A stretch of 53,717 nucleotides of DNA from Alicyclobacillus tolerans (GTDB taxonomy: Bacteria > Bacillota > Bacilli > Alicyclobacillales > Alicyclobacillaceae). The notes beneath the pieces are model-generated. The model was not told the origin of the DNA. It searched no databases and saw only the letters and a list, made by a program, of their open reading frames with translations. The stretch covers positions 1 to 53,717 of the forward strand of contig NZ_JAJFNK010000035.1 in NCBI RefSeq assembly GCF_021739485.1. The letters run 5' to 3'. Position 1 is the stretch's first letter, and every line of letters begins with the position of its first letter. Positions 41,814 to 51,058 of the stretch are shown here, piece after piece. A program made the translations under genes and the position numbers.

Positions 41814-43331
41814 CTAGAACAAATACCGCAGTACCGGATGGCGCGCGGCCTGCACTTCGTCAAGGCGTCCAACCACCGTGTTGTGTGGAGCGCTCAGCAC
41901 GTACTCCGGATGAGTCTGAACTTCCTCGGCGATTTGAAGCATCATATTCGCAAACTGATCGAGTGTTTCCAGGCTTTCCGATTCCGTCGGCTCAATCATC
42001 AGGCACTCCTCGACAATCAGCGGGAAGTAGATGGTCGGCGGATGAACCCCAAAGTCGAGCAGCCGTTTGGCAATGTCCAGCGTGCGCACGCCGAGTTTTT
42101 TCTGGCGCCGTCCGGACAACACAAACTCGTGCTTGCAGACCTTGTCAAACGGCAGGTCGTAAGCGCCTTGCAAGCGGCGCATCAGGTAATTCGCCGAGAG
42201 CACGGCCGATTCGGACACCAACTTCAAACCGTCCGGACCCATCGTCCGGATGTAGCTGTAGGCGCGCACGAGGATGCCAAAGTTGCCGTAAAAGCCCTTG
42301 ACCTTGCCAATGGAGTGAGGCCGGTCCCAATCTAAAAAGAAACTCCCGTCGTCTTTCTTAGCCACCGTGGGTTTGGGCAGGTAGGGCTCCAAAATCTTGT
42401 TCACGCCCACAGGACCTGCTCCTGGTCCGCCGCCGCCGTGCGGAGTGGAAAACGTCTTATGCAAGTTTAAGTGAACGACGTCAAAGCCCATGTCGCCAGG
42501 GCGAGCATATCCCAAAATGGCGTTGGCATTGGCTCCGTCGTAGTAAAGCAGACCGCCGGCTTCGTGAACGATGTCCGCAATCTCGAGAATGTGCTCCTCA
42601 AACAGCCCCAGCGTACTGGGGTTGGTCAGCATGAGCGCAGCGGTGTCGTCCCCGACTGCCTGACGCAGTGCATCTAAATTGACGCTTCCGTCTTCGTTCG
42701 ACGGAATGGTAATCGCCTTGAGTCCCGCCATCGTCACGCTGGCCGGATTCGTTCCGTGCGCGGAGTCCGGAACAATCACCTTGTCGCGCATTTGGCCTCT
42801 GGCGCGGTGATACGCCGAGATCATCATCAATCCGGTCCACTCGCCCTGCGCTCCGGCTGCAGGCTGCAAGCTGACGGCATCCATGCCGGTGATTTCGGCC
42901 AAGTCCAGTTGCAAACGGTGCAACAGTTCCAAGGCCCCTTGCACGGTGGACTCGGGCTGATACGGGTGAATCTCGGCAAAACCCGGCAGACGCGCAACTT
43001 TTTCATTGCGCTTTGGGTTGTACTTCATCGTGCACGAACCGAGCGGATAAAACCCGGAATCCACGCCGTGGTTGCGCGTCGACAGCTTAGTGAAGTGGCG
43101 GATCACGTCAACTTCACTGACCTCAGGCAATCGCGGCGCCTCCGTCCGTACAAACTTGCCAAGGCTGTCCAGCGGCGTTTCCGGGACATCGAGTTCGGGC
43201 AGCGTGTAGGCTTTACGCCCGGCTTCACTGCGTTCAAAAATGAGAGGCATATCCCCTTCTTGAGCGACTGCGTCCACTTGGGCGCCGCCCACACCTTGTA
43301 ACTCGTGGGAATTCTCCATCTGTGTGGTCAC
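41814..43331 (-). CDS. gcvPB: Glycine dehydrogenase (decarboxylating) subunit 2
   Basis: The 505-residue P-protein half carries the PLP lysine in [17 protein letters not shown], with [12 protein letters not shown] and [18 protein letters not shown] near the N-terminus. With GcvPA it decarboxylates glycine and passes the aminomethyl group to GcvH. The ATG overlaps the gcvPA stop by four bases. The first 27 residues are a slightly extended tail. Confidence 0.96.
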   Translation of the reverse strand: MTTQMENSHELQGVGGAQVDAVAQEGDMPLIFERSEAGRKAYTLPELDVPETPLDSLGKFVRTEAPRLPEVSEVDVIRHFTKLSTRNHGVDSGFYPLGSCTMKYNPKRNEKVARLPGFAEIHPYQPESTVQGALELLHRLQLDLAEITGMDAVSLQPAAGAQGEWTGLMMISAYHRARGQMRDKVIVPDSAHGTNPASVTMAGLKAITIPSNEDGSVNLDALRQAVGDDTAALMLTNPSTLGLFEEHILEIADIVHEAGGLLYYDGANANAILGYARPGDMGFDVVHLNLHKTFSTPHGGGGPGAGPVGVNKILEPYLPKPTVAKKDDGSFFLDWDRPHSIGKVKGFYGNFGILVRAYSYIRTMGPDGLKLVSESAVLSANYLMRRLQGAYDLPFDKVCKHEFVLSGRRQKKLGVRTLDIAKRLLDFGVHPPTIYFPLIVEECLMIEPTESESLETLDQFANMMLQIAEEVQTHPEYVLSAPHNTVVGRLDEVQAARHPVLRYLF

Positions 43332-44677
43332 AAAATCGCCTCCAAGTCTGCCACCATCGCGTCCATTTCTTCGCGCGTGCGCATTTCGGTTACGTTGAGG
43401 AGCACGGCATCGTCCATACCCATGTAGAATCGGCCTAATCCGAGGCCGAACAAGTAACCTTTGGCCAGAAGCTGCTCTTGCACGGGGGCCGCAGGCTTGC
43501 CCAGCCGCACGACAAACTCGTTGAAAAACGGCGACGCAAACGCCAGACGGACGCCCTTGACTGCGGACAGGCGCTCGGCTAGATAGTGCGCTTTATGGTA
43601 GTTTTGCGATGCCAACTCGCGCATCCCTTCACGGCCTAGGTAAGATAGGAATACGGTCGCTGCCAAGGCATTCAACGCTTGGTTGGAGCAGATGTTCGAC
43701 GTCGCCTTCTCCCGGCGGATGTGCTGCTCGCGGGCCTGCAGAGTGAGGACAAAACCGCGCCGTCCTTCGTGATCGGTCGTCTGCCCCACGATACGCCCTG
43801 GCAAGCGGCGCATCAGGTCTTTCTTCGCGGCCATAATCCCGAGGTACGGGCCGCCAAACGACATGGAATTGCCCAAGGACTGCCCTTCGGCGATGACAAT
43901 GTCCGCACCCAATTCTCCAGGAGGCTTGAGCAGCCCTAACGAGATCGGATAGGTGTTGACGGCCATTAACGCCCCAGCGTCATGAGCGAGTTGCCCGATA
44001 GCTTCCAAGTCTTCGATACTGCCAAAAAAGTTTGGATACTGTACAAGGACGCCCGCCACCGAACTGTCCAACTGGGACTTGAGCGCCTGCAGGTCCAAGA
44101 CGCCATCTGCATGACCCACCTCGACGACCTCGACAGACTGCCCAAAAGCGTATGTGGCTAAAACGGCCCGGTACTCGGGGTGCATCGTGCTTGCCACCAA
44201 CAACTTATTGCGCCGCGTGTGCGCACAACACACCATTCCGGCTTCTCCAAGGGCAGTCGGTCCGTCGTACATCGACGCGTTCGCCAGATCCATCCCCGTT
44301 AATTCGGAAATCATCGTCTGATACTCAAAAATGGCTTGAAGCATGCCTTGGCTGATTTCGGGCTGGTACGGCGTGTAGGAAGTGTAAAACTCAGACCGCC
44401 CAATGATGGCGTCGACGGCGCTGGGCTGATAATGCTCGTAGCTCCCGGCGCCCAAAAAACTGACCACTTGCCCGAAGTCCAAGTTGCGGTTGGCCAGGTT
44501 GCGCATGTGCCGGGTGAGCTCCACTTCAGACATGGCCGCCGGCAAATCCAGCTCCCGCTTCATCCGGATGGCATCGGGAATATCCTCGAACAACTGGGAC
44601 ACATCCGTCAACGCCAAAAAGTCCAACATCTTTTGCCGGTCCGATCCGGTGTGCGGAATGTAGCTAAATGTTTTCAC
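43328..44677 (-). CDS. gcvPA: Glycine dehydrogenase (decarboxylating) subunit 1
   Basis: The 449-residue N-terminal half of the P-protein ([67 protein letters not shown]). GTG 44677 is preferred because GAGGTG lies six bases upstream; GTG 44686 overlaps it. In most Bacilli gcvT precedes this gene directly after the glycine riboswitch; here gcvT is absent and gcvPA is first. Confidence 0.95.
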   Translation of the reverse strand: MKTFSYIPHTGSDRQKMLDFLALTDVSQLFEDIPDAIRMKRELDLPAAMSEVELTRHMRNLANRNLDFGQVVSFLGAGSYEHYQPSAVDAIIGRSEFYTSYTPYQPEISQGMLQAIFEYQTMISELTGMDLANASMYDGPTALGEAGMVCCAHTRRNKLLVASTMHPEYRAVLATYAFGQSVEVVEVGHADGVLDLQALKSQLDSSVAGVLVQYPNFFGSIEDLEAIGQLAHDAGALMAVNTYPISLGLLKPPGELGADIVIAEGQSLGNSMSFGGPYLGIMAAKKDLMRRLPGRIVGQTTDHEGRRGFVLTLQAREQHIRREKATSNICSNQALNALAATVFLSYLGREGMRELASQNYHKAHYLAERLSAVKGVRLAFASPFFNEFVVRLGKPAAPVQEQLLAKGYLFGLGLGRFYMGMDDAVLLNVTEMRTREEMDAMVADLEAIL

Positions 44678-44839
44678 CAACGTCACCTCACTGGTTCAAA
44701 TGAAAGCCGTCTGTGGGCTTGTTTGCCCCAATTCCGGCTGAAACGCCGCACTGCCACAGTGCGCACAGCCTGACGTCAAACCGCGCATCAAGCCGTTGTG
44801 TACACTTTTTGGAGTCATGAGCGCACGTTGCCTCGCCCT

Positions 44840-44889
44840 AAAAATGAAGACAGGGGCGCGCGAGGAAACAAGCCCTCGCGTACCTCTGT
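44840..44889 (-). terminator. Expression-platform terminator of the glycine riboswitch
   Basis: On the minus strand ACAGAGGTACGCGAGG pairs with CCTCGCGCGCCCCTGT around a GCTTGTTT loop, followed by CTTCATTTTTAG. It starts at the 3' edge of the second aptamer, as expected of a riboswitch-controlled intrinsic terminator that glycine would disarm. Confidence 0.75.
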
Positions 44890-45095
44890 CTCACAACCTG
44901 AGAGTTCCCTTTAACAGCATTTGTTAGTCGCTGCCAAGTTACTCCGTCGGTAGCTTCCAAAGCGTTTCAAAACCCCTTGGACAGCTTCTCCAGAGATGCA
45001 TCCTTTAGCGCTAATTCAACCTGAGAGATTCCACACTTGCTGAGGTCGCAAGTGAGTTGCCCCATCGGTGGTACTCGCGTACACTCTCACGCCAA
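44884..45095 (-). ncRNA. Tandem glycine riboswitch (two aptamers)
   Basis: On the minus strand the first aptamer contains GTGAGAGTGT, ACCACCGATGGGGCAA, ATCTCTCAGGT and GGATGCATCTCTGGAGA; the second contains TACCGACGGAGTAA, a hairpin, and AACTCTCAGGTTGTGAGACAGAG. The paired CTCTCAGG blocks and the CCGA(T/C)GG(A/G) loops are the conserved core of the gcvT-type glycine riboswitch. It precedes gcvPA by about 200 bases and probably turns the gcvPA-gcvPB-sdaAA-sdaAB operon on with glycine. Confidence 0.9.
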
Positions 45096-45237
45096 AATCA
45101 TTTGCACCCATATTCATTTTAAGGTCGAATTACAGTCGAATTCATTGGCTCATAGACACTATACACAAACCCGCAGCGAAACGTAACCCCTTGTGGACGG
45201 CAATCGTAAGCAGAGCCGGGGTTAAACCTGGGCCGTT

Positions 45238-46020
45238 TTAAAACATGCGCTTGACCACCGTGAGATGTTTGTACCAATAAGAACCGGGAGACACCTTGAG
45301 GTATCCGACTTTGCCAAGTCCGCCTCCCTCTTCAATCATCTCACCATGGCCAATGTAAATTCCGCAATGTCCCCCGCGATTAAAGATGAGAAGGTCTCCT
45401 GGACGCATGGAATTTTTCGGCACGACCCAGCCCACCCGATGATACTGCACCTGTGAAGCTCCGCTCATTTTGTAGCCCAGTGCATGGTGATAGACGTAGG
45501 CTGTGAAATTCGAACAGTCGAACCCGTACTGGCCGCGGTCTTCGTTGTGGCCCCATCTGTAGGGCGTCCCAAGCTTGCTTTTCGCAACTTTGAGTACAGC
45601 GTCAAATTTGACTTGATAACTGGCATTGAGTCCAGCGAGTGCGTGCACGGTCGGGTCGTAGCGAACCCCTGGCGGCAACTGCCTCGTGGTTGTGTTTGCT
45701 CTGCTGTTTGCCACAAACCGGCTGCTCGTCCGGTTCAACTTTGGCGCACGCACGACCGTCCACTTCGAGTTGCGCGTGATATACCCCACGCGTCCGTGCG
45801 AGTCTCGGACGTGCCACCAAGCGCTTGTGCTGCCGTTGATGACGGTCAGGGATTCACCGGCTTTTTCCAAGGCGATTCGCCCGGAGTGCAGTCGCGGAGC
45901 GCGCAGCAAATAGGCCCCCCGCCGCACGGTGACGTGGTTCGTGGTTGCCGCAAATGCAGGAACCCCAAGTGAAAAAAGTGTTGTGACCGCGGCAGAAGCT
46001 AGAAAAAGATTGGTTTTCAA
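45238..46020 (-). CDS. Secreted SH3-like - NlpC/P60 endopeptidase
   Basis: The 260-residue exported protein has a signal peptide (cleavage likely after PAFA, residue 24), an SH3b-like domain (about 29-92; LTVINGSTSAWWHVRDSHGR) and an NlpC/P60 domain (about 135-260) with Cys169 in GFDCSNFTAYVY, His218 in GGHCGIYIG and His225 in GHGEMIEEGGG. It should cut peptidoglycan stem peptides. TTG 46020 has AGGAGG eight bases upstream. A well-conserved c-di-AMP riboswitch lies directly before it. Confidence 0.92.
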   Translation of the reverse strand: MKTNLFLASAAVTTLFSLGVPAFAATTNHVTVRRGAYLLRAPRLHSGRIALEKAGESLTVINGSTSAWWHVRDSHGRVGYITRNSKWTVVRAPKLNRTSSRFVANSRANTTTRQLPPGVRYDPTVHALAGLNASYQVKFDAVLKVAKSKLGTPYRWGHNEDRGQYGFDCSNFTAYVYHHALGYKMSGASQVQYHRVGWVVPKNSMRPGDLLIFNRGGHCGIYIGHGEMIEEGGGLGKVGYLKVSPGSYWYKHLTVVKRMF

Positions 46021-46037
46021 CAGCTTGTCCTCCTGTG

Positions 46038-46150
46038 TGCCTCCGAGGTTAGTTGACGGGTTCGGGCACAGGATTGCCCGGGTGCGTTTGCACCTTCACC
46101 CCAAGTAGAGATCCCCCGTACGCGCTGGAGCGCGATTCGGCGTTTTGGTT
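46038..46150 (-). ncRNA. c-di-AMP (ydaO/yuaA) riboswitch
   Basis: Minus-strand order: CGCCGAATCGC, a GCGCT/AGCGC hairpin, GGGGGATC, TTGGGGTGAAGGTGC with its GCACC partner, GGGCA...TGCCC and CGAACCCGTCAACTAACCTCG. These are the core blocks of the ydaO class in the right order. Eighteen bases later is the start of the NlpC/P60 gene. Confidence 0.88.
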
Positions 46151-46311
46151 TTCTGTTCCACGTACAGGCTAACGGAAGAAAACGCGGGGCGCATTAGTAA
46201 GTGTTGGCATTGGATGGAAATTGAGGGGGACGAATAGAAATTTGGCACCTAAACCACACTACGAAAACGAGATGAGCAAAATTTCCGAATCGTTAGGAAG
46301 GTCTTTTAGAT

Positions 46312-47037
46312 ATGAAGAAAACGCAGATGACGGGTTGGACCTTGGCAGCAAGTCTGTCCTGTAGCTTGTTTAGCCCTCTTGCCGCCTTTGCACAAGCGAA
46401 AACTCTCACACTTGGGACCGGCCTAGCCACCCCCAACTCCCCTTTGGTCACCGCCGCTTCGATGGACATTCCTTCGACTCGAGGTCCGGAATTCCAGCAC
46501 ACCCTTGAACAGCAAGCGGGTCACCCCCTGCGCATTCACTACTCGGTCGTGAAACACGGCCAATGCTTGGTCCTCGCGACCTATCCAATGCACGACCACA
46601 CATTCGTTGAGCTGTATCGAGCCCAAACTGAAAATGGAAAATGGATCCTCGCGCATGAAGAAAACGCGCCCCGGGCGAACCGCAAGATGCAAATTGTGGA
46701 ACGAAGGCCGTTTCCGCAGCGGAGTTCTTTCCTGGACAAAGGGTATTCCTTTGAAGCGATACGCACGAGTTTTGCAGACTTTGAAGGGGATTGGGCAGTC
46801 TTTGGTTATTCGACAGACCCGGATGTAAAGAGCATACGAATCCAGCTGAAAAACCGGATCAAAGAGCCTCTGTACTTTGACCGACGCTGTTTTATTGCTT
46901 TTCTCGATCCTGCCGAAAACCGCGACTTTGTCGAAGTGCAGGGTCTGAATGCAACGAGCAAGGTGGTTCAGCGCTGGAACGGTGAATCGAAATTGAAACC
47001 AAAGGTGCTGTCACCCCAGCACAGTGAACTTCCGTAG
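46312..47037 (+). CDS. Secreted protein of unknown function (241 aa)
   Basis: I do not recognise a family. A clear signal peptide (MKKTQMTGWTLAASLSCSLF, cleavage after AFAQA near residue 29) precedes a mixed soluble domain with VELYRAQTENGKWILAHEEN and FADFEGDWAVFGYSTDP, suggestive of beta-rich structure. Two cysteines remain in the mature part (GQCLVL and RRCFIAF), which could form a disulfide. ATG 46312 follows AGGAAGG. It is divergent from the c-di-AMP-controlled hydrolase and followed by another exported protein. Confidence 0.75.
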   Translation: MKKTQMTGWTLAASLSCSLFSPLAAFAQAKTLTLGTGLATPNSPLVTAASMDIPSTRGPEFQHTLEQQAGHPLRIHYSVVKHGQCLVLATYPMHDHTFVELYRAQTENGKWILAHEENAPRANRKMQIVERRPFPQRSSFLDKGYSFEAIRTSFADFEGDWAVFGYSTDPDVKSIRIQLKNRIKEPLYFDRRCFIAFLDPAENRDFVEVQGLNATSKVVQRWNGESKLKPKVLSPQHSELP

Positions 47038-47082
47038 TAGTTTGCAGGCTCACCCCAGCGGGCAAATTTTCGTTGATTTGTT

Positions 47083-47113
47083 TTGCTATCGTTCACGTGG
47101 GTTCCGTTATACT
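47083..47113 (+). promoter_or_regulatory. Possible promoter of the 47178 gene
   Basis: TATACT at 47108-47113 is a good -10; TTGCTA at 47083-47088 is the best -35 but at 19 bases. The match is moderate. Confidence 0.35.
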
Positions 47114-47177
47114 AAAATAAAGAGTAGACAAGCAAAAAGGACAAGCATTATGAGTGGACCGTGGGGAAGGTGTTTTC

Positions 47178-48269
47178 GTGAAGTTGAATAAACCCGGGGT
47201 AAAAACGTGGACCCTGTCTGCTGTTTTCGCGGCAGCTGTTGGATTGTTTATTTTCTCACTGTCGTCCGGAAATGTGCCGTCTCTAGGAGCTTCAAAGGCG
47301 TTAGGCGCTTCGAAGGCGTCGAATCAACCCGTCTCGAACCAACAAACGTCCTCAGCTAAGGCGCCCTTTGCCGGCACCAGTTTTGACCCAGCAAAGCAAT
47401 TTCAGGTTTACGACGATAACCTCCACGTCTATCAATCTGGCAATACGGTTTATGCCACTTGGGTATCTACGCTCAATCACCAGTGGGAAATCTATACCTC
47501 TATCGCCCAGGGAAACCACTGGGTCGTGCGGGACAAGCCCATCTATCACCCAACTCTTCCGCTAACGGATGGCTTGTCGACGGTGTACACCACCGGAAAT
47601 ATGGTTTACGTCGTGGACAAAGAGAACGATACCATTCGCATGGTAAAGTGGGACCAAACCGGCAGCGTCACCATCAACAAGGTCATTTACAAGGGTTGGG
47701 TCGCCGGAACGTTTTTAATCCGCCAAAGCAATGGGGAGTTTGCGCTGGCCATCCACGTTCCGTACGGCGCTCCACAAGGCGGAGGAGCTCAGTACTACGT
47801 GTTCTCTCCCTCCCATCTCGCGAAACCCCTGACCTTCACGACGCCTCTTACGAGTTTCTCCGGCGAACGTTACACATTGAACTCATTGGACTCGGTTCTT
47901 TACGAAAGCCGCTACAGTACCGCGAAGGGATATATCATCGACGGATACAGTTTACCCAACGGAGCAAAAATCTCCGTAAACGGCAAGTCGCTGCAAGCCT
48001 CCGCCGCGGCCCAACCTCTTGGCGTTCAAATGAATTCACAGGGGAACGTCGCTTTTTTCACTGTAAAAACCACAGATTCCAAAAGGACCGCTCGTGTTGT
48101 CGAACTGAACCCACACTTGCAACCGGTCTTCTCCACACAGGTGACACTGCCGACTCGATACGCACAAAACGTGCAGATGACGATAGGCTCTCAAAAACAA
48201 GTCAACCTGTGGGAAGTGTACAGCGACAACGGCCAGGCTATGCTTTCTGAGACCGTCCTGAACAATTAG
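47178..48269 (+). CDS. Membrane-anchored extracytoplasmic protein, beta-propeller-like, unknown function
   Basis: The 363-residue protein has an N-terminal signal anchor (TLSAVFAAAVGLFIFSLS, residues 12-30), a Ser/Ala/Gln linker containing an exact hexapeptide duplication (LGASKA twice, 47282-47317) and an extracellular domain with repeating strands such as GNTVYATWVSTLNHQWEIY, GNMVYVVDKENDTIRMVKW and GNVAFFTVKTTDSKR, a pattern of WD/sialidase-like blades. GTG 47178 follows GGAAGGTG; 47154 is less likely. No enzymatic motif is seen. Confidence 0.78.
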   Translation: MKLNKPGVKTWTLSAVFAAAVGLFIFSLSSGNVPSLGASKALGASKASNQPVSNQQTSSAKAPFAGTSFDPAKQFQVYDDNLHVYQSGNTVYATWVSTLNHQWEIYTSIAQGNHWVVRDKPIYHPTLPLTDGLSTVYTTGNMVYVVDKENDTIRMVKWDQTGSVTINKVIYKGWVAGTFLIRQSNGEFALAIHVPYGAPQGGGAQYYVFSPSHLAKPLTFTTPLTSFSGERYTLNSLDSVLYESRYSTAKGYIIDGYSLPNGAKISVNGKSLQASAAAQPLGVQMNSQGNVAFFTVKTTDSKRTARVVELNPHLQPVFSTQVTLPTRYAQNVQMTIGSQKQVNLWEVYSDNGQAMLSETVLNN

Positions 48270-48298
48270 CGTCTTAATCACTGTAGCACTGCATTACG

Positions 48299-48318
48299 AA
48301 CCCACTTGTTGGGTTTTT
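48299..48318 (+). terminator. Terminator after the 47178-48269 gene
   Basis: AACCCA-CTTG-TTGGGTT is followed by TTTGTTTG, about 30 bases past the stop. Confidence 0.75.
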
Positions 48319-48349
48319 GTTTGTGTCAATTGTGAAAATTTTGTATTAA

Positions 48350-48499
48350 AGGGTCGTCTATTATGTTATATTGTCGGAGAATGATAGAATACATAGAATT
48401 CATAGATCGAATTGGTTGATTGGTTCTTAGTGTTATTGACTGCCGACGACCCTCGCTCCGGCGAACCGTGGTCTTGAAAAGGCGCGAACCAAGGAGGTA
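48350..48499 (+). promoter_or_regulatory. Structured leader of the LysM-NlpC/P60 gene
   Basis: AGGGTCGTC (48350-48358) is exactly complementary to GACGACCCT (48445-48453), enclosing 86 bases. Further on CTCC and TGGT can pair with ACCA and GGAG of the ribosome binding site. Unlike the other two NlpC/P60 genes this leader lacks the ydaO motifs. Whether it is a cis-acting RNA is unproven. Confidence 0.35.
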
Positions 48500-48504
48500 G
48501 ACGG

Positions 48505-49254
48505 TTGAAAAAGCGTTTCAAACTTTTGTCTCTGATTTTCGCAGTACCTCTCTTATCCGCAACTCCACTGACCGCTTGGGCGCAAACGGTGTCCATCCCG
48601 TTACAAATAGCGTATACAGTACAACCGGGAAATACGTTATACGGCATCGCACAGCACTTTCACGTGAGTCTTCATCAGTTGGAACAGGCGAATCCTGGCA
48701 TCAAAGACCCGAGCCGGATCGCTGTTGGAGAGAAAATCTCCATTCCTGTCCCGTCACATCTTAGCGGACTACGCCCTGTCACTCCCTCGGCCACCGTGCA
48801 TCACGCACCCGAAAGCATCTCTCACAGCACCGCAGTTGGCGGCAGTACCGCAAAGCAGAGCACCGCGATCATTCACACTGCATACTCCCTGCTAGGAACC
48901 CATTATAGGTGGGGAGGAACGAGCCCGGTCACAGGTTTTGACTGCTCTGGGTTCATTCAGTACATATTCCACGTCCATGGTATTCAATTGCCGAGAACGG
49001 CCAGCGAACAGGCCAACGTTGGCAAACCTGTGTCGCTGGAACAACTGAAACCGGGTGACCTGATGTTTTTCGTCGATACCTACGCCAACCAACTCAGCAA
49101 TCAGGTCACCCATGTCGCATTGTACATCGGGAACGGAAATGTGATTGAATCTTCCTCTGTCCACAATGAAGGGGTCGTGGTGCTTCGCCATATTCTGAGC
49201 GATCCTTGGTACAAATCCCGCTACTACGGGGCCCGCAACGTTTTGGGACAGTAG
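48505..49254 (+). CDS. Secreted LysM - NlpC/P60 endopeptidase
   Basis: The 249-residue exported hydrolase has a signal peptide (cleavage after AWAQ near 27), one LysM domain (36-82; YTVQPGNTLYGIAQHFHVS), a Ser/Thr/His linker and an NlpC/P60 domain (about 120-249) with Cys147 in GFDCSGFIQYIF and His203 in THVALYIGNG. TTG 48505 has AAGGAGG seven bases upstream. It is the third peptidoglycan endopeptidase in the window. Confidence 0.92.
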   Translation: MKKRFKLLSLIFAVPLLSATPLTAWAQTVSIPLQIAYTVQPGNTLYGIAQHFHVSLHQLEQANPGIKDPSRIAVGEKISIPVPSHLSGLRPVTPSATVHHAPESISHSTAVGGSTAKQSTAIIHTAYSLLGTHYRWGGTSPVTGFDCSGFIQYIFHVHGIQLPRTASEQANVGKPVSLEQLKPGDLMFFVDTYANQLSNQVTHVALYIGNGNVIESSSVHNEGVVVLRHILSDPWYKSRYYGARNVLGQ

Positions 49255-49270
49255 CCTTTAGCGTTGAGCT

Positions 49271-50662
49271 TCAGCCCGTCACCACCTGGGTTTGGTTTGT
49301 CGATGGAGTCGATTGAGTTGTCCCGTTTCCTGTGCTGACACCGCTTGTGCCTGCCAAACGCGTTTGACTGCCGTTTGTACCATTGGAGGTCGGTGTCACG
49401 CCGGTGTTATTTGTCGCAGTCCCGCCTGAGGTGCTTGTGGTTGCTGCATTAGCTCCGCTACCGGGTTGGTTCGGTGTGCCGCCTGTTCCCGCCCCTTTTG
49501 ACGTCGCCGTGTTTCCCTTTGTCGTCGCGGTGCTTCCCTTTGAGGTCGCCGTTTGACTGGATCCGGTTTGGCTTTGGCCCCCGCTTGGCTTTGGCGATTG
49601 CTGGCCTCCGTTTGAAGGCTGCGCGGCTGGAGTAGAAGCCGTCTTTTGACCTGTTGTGCCAGGGCTGGGCTGCGTCGATGGAGTGGCGGCTTGCGACGGT
49701 ACATAGTGCCCGGCGATGGTCACGGGTGTACCGTAGTGAAGCAGCGACCACACGGTTTGTGAGTTTGGAATCGGCAGTTCCACACACCCGAGGCTCTGCG
49801 GAAACCCATAGCTAGCGCGGACAAAACCGTGAATGGCTTGACTGCCGTCAAAGTAGTTTACGTAAGGAACGCCCTTGTCGCTGTAGTAAGTCCCGTTCGG
49901 ATTCTGTCCCGTCATCGTCTGAGAGACGAACCTCAAATACACTGCGTAAGTTCCATCTGTCGTAGGCATTTGTGAAATGCCTGTGTTGCAAATCGATTGG
50001 TAGATCCACGTCCCAGCCTTCCACACGTGGATTGTTTCCGGGCCCGGGCTTTTGTCGACCAGAACGTACGTATACCGGTGCGGATTCGGGCGCGCATTGG
50101 ACGGCAAAATCGCCTGCCACACTTGAGGACCCGTTAGTCCGTCGACAGGCAGCCCATTGACGTGTTCGAATGCGATGACCGCCGCGCGTGTCAACTGCGT
50201 ATACGCATCTGCCTGCCACTGCGTTTTGAGTTCTGCCGGAGTATTTGAGTAACGCCAAGCAAACGAAGCCTGCGGTGGATTGTTGAGATTGTCAAGTGAA
50301 ATCTGTGGGTGCTCGCCGTTTGTGAGTTGCACCGGCAAGTACCCGAGTTCTGCCAAGCGTTCGTTAAGAGCCAGGACCTCAGGCCCCGTGACCCCGAGTC
50401 CGAAAGACGGATACGTTGTCGCATTTTGTGTTGCCGTTGTGCCCGTTGAAGCACTGGCCGGACTGGCTGCGTTTCCAACTTGAAACGATGAAGTCGCGGC
50501 TTTCGGTGTTTGCGGATTGCTTGGGACATCCGTCTTTGCGGTGTCTCCTGGCTGAAGGGCCGGACGGCCGTTCAGTCCAGGTATCGAGAACGTCCCGCAG
50601 CCCGTGGCCATTGTGGCTGCCACCGTAAGTACCGCAAGCTTAGACAAGCGGTTCATTCTCAT
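49271..50662 (-). CDS. YkuD-type L,D-transpeptidase lipoprotein with long low-complexity tail
   Basis: The 463-residue protein begins with a lipoprotein signal (Cys22 in TMATGCGTF). A peptidoglycan-binding region follows (about 90-188; FGLGVTGPEVLALNERLAEL, GLPVDGLTGPQVW) and a YkuD domain (about 195-320) with His278 in AIHGF and Cys293 in SLGCVELP. The usual SHGC is SLGC, so the histidine next to the catalytic cysteine is replaced by leucine. Residues 325-463 are Thr/Ser/Gly/Gln/Asn-rich disorder. ATG 50662 (AGAGGT upstream) is chosen over the longer frame to 50752. It probably makes 3-3 cross-links or anchors proteins in the wall. Confidence 0.88.
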   Translation of the reverse strand: MRMNRLSKLAVLTVAATMATGCGTFSIPGLNGRPALQPGDTAKTDVPSNPQTPKAATSSFQVGNAASPASASTGTTATQNATTYPSFGLGVTGPEVLALNERLAELGYLPVQLTNGEHPQISLDNLNNPPQASFAWRYSNTPAELKTQWQADAYTQLTRAAVIAFEHVNGLPVDGLTGPQVWQAILPSNARPNPHRYTYVLVDKSPGPETIHVWKAGTWIYQSICNTGISQMPTTDGTYAVYLRFVSQTMTGQNPNGTYYSDKGVPYVNYFDGSQAIHGFVRASYGFPQSLGCVELPIPNSQTVWSLLHYGTPVTIAGHYVPSQAATPSTQPSPGTTGQKTASTPAAQPSNGGQQSPKPSGGQSQTGSSQTATSKGSTATTKGNTATSKGAGTGGTPNQPGSGANAATTSTSGGTATNNTGVTPTSNGTNGSQTRLAGTSGVSTGNGTTQSTPSTNQTQVVTG

Positions 50663-50764
50663 CGCCAACCTCTCTCGTCTATCTAAAAGAATGCTATAGA
50701 GTAAGTGAAACGTTGAGCCAAAAGTCAGCAGCATCGACGCCCAAACAAGCAAATTGCGAACTTG

Positions 50765-50823
50765 ATAGAATTTTCTATACGAGCTTACATATACTACTGT
50801 ACCGAAAAAATTTGGTAGTTCAA
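50765..50823 (-). promoter_or_regulatory. Promoter and palindrome of the L,D-transpeptidase gene
   Basis: Minus-strand TTGAAC (50823-50818) and TACAGT (50801-50796) are 16 bases apart. Downstream ATAGAA-TT-TTCTAT (50765-50778) is a 6-bp inverted repeat in the transcribed leader. The rest of the 50663-51058 gap has no recognisable gene. Confidence 0.55.
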
Positions 50824-51058
50824 CTATAAGTTCGAATCCAATCCCATTTTTTCGCAGGAGATTTGCGACTTCAAATCCTCATTTTTTCAGACGACTCAAA
50901 CGCGAAAAAGTTACAACCTCGTGTCCAACGACTGACTCATTGCGGGTTCCCGAACGTTTGACACCATTCGACAGGAAACCACTCCCACTGCTTTTTGAAT
51001 TTGTTTTTAAGTTCGCGTTGTACCATAGGCTCAGACCTACAGATGAGGAGTTCTTGAA

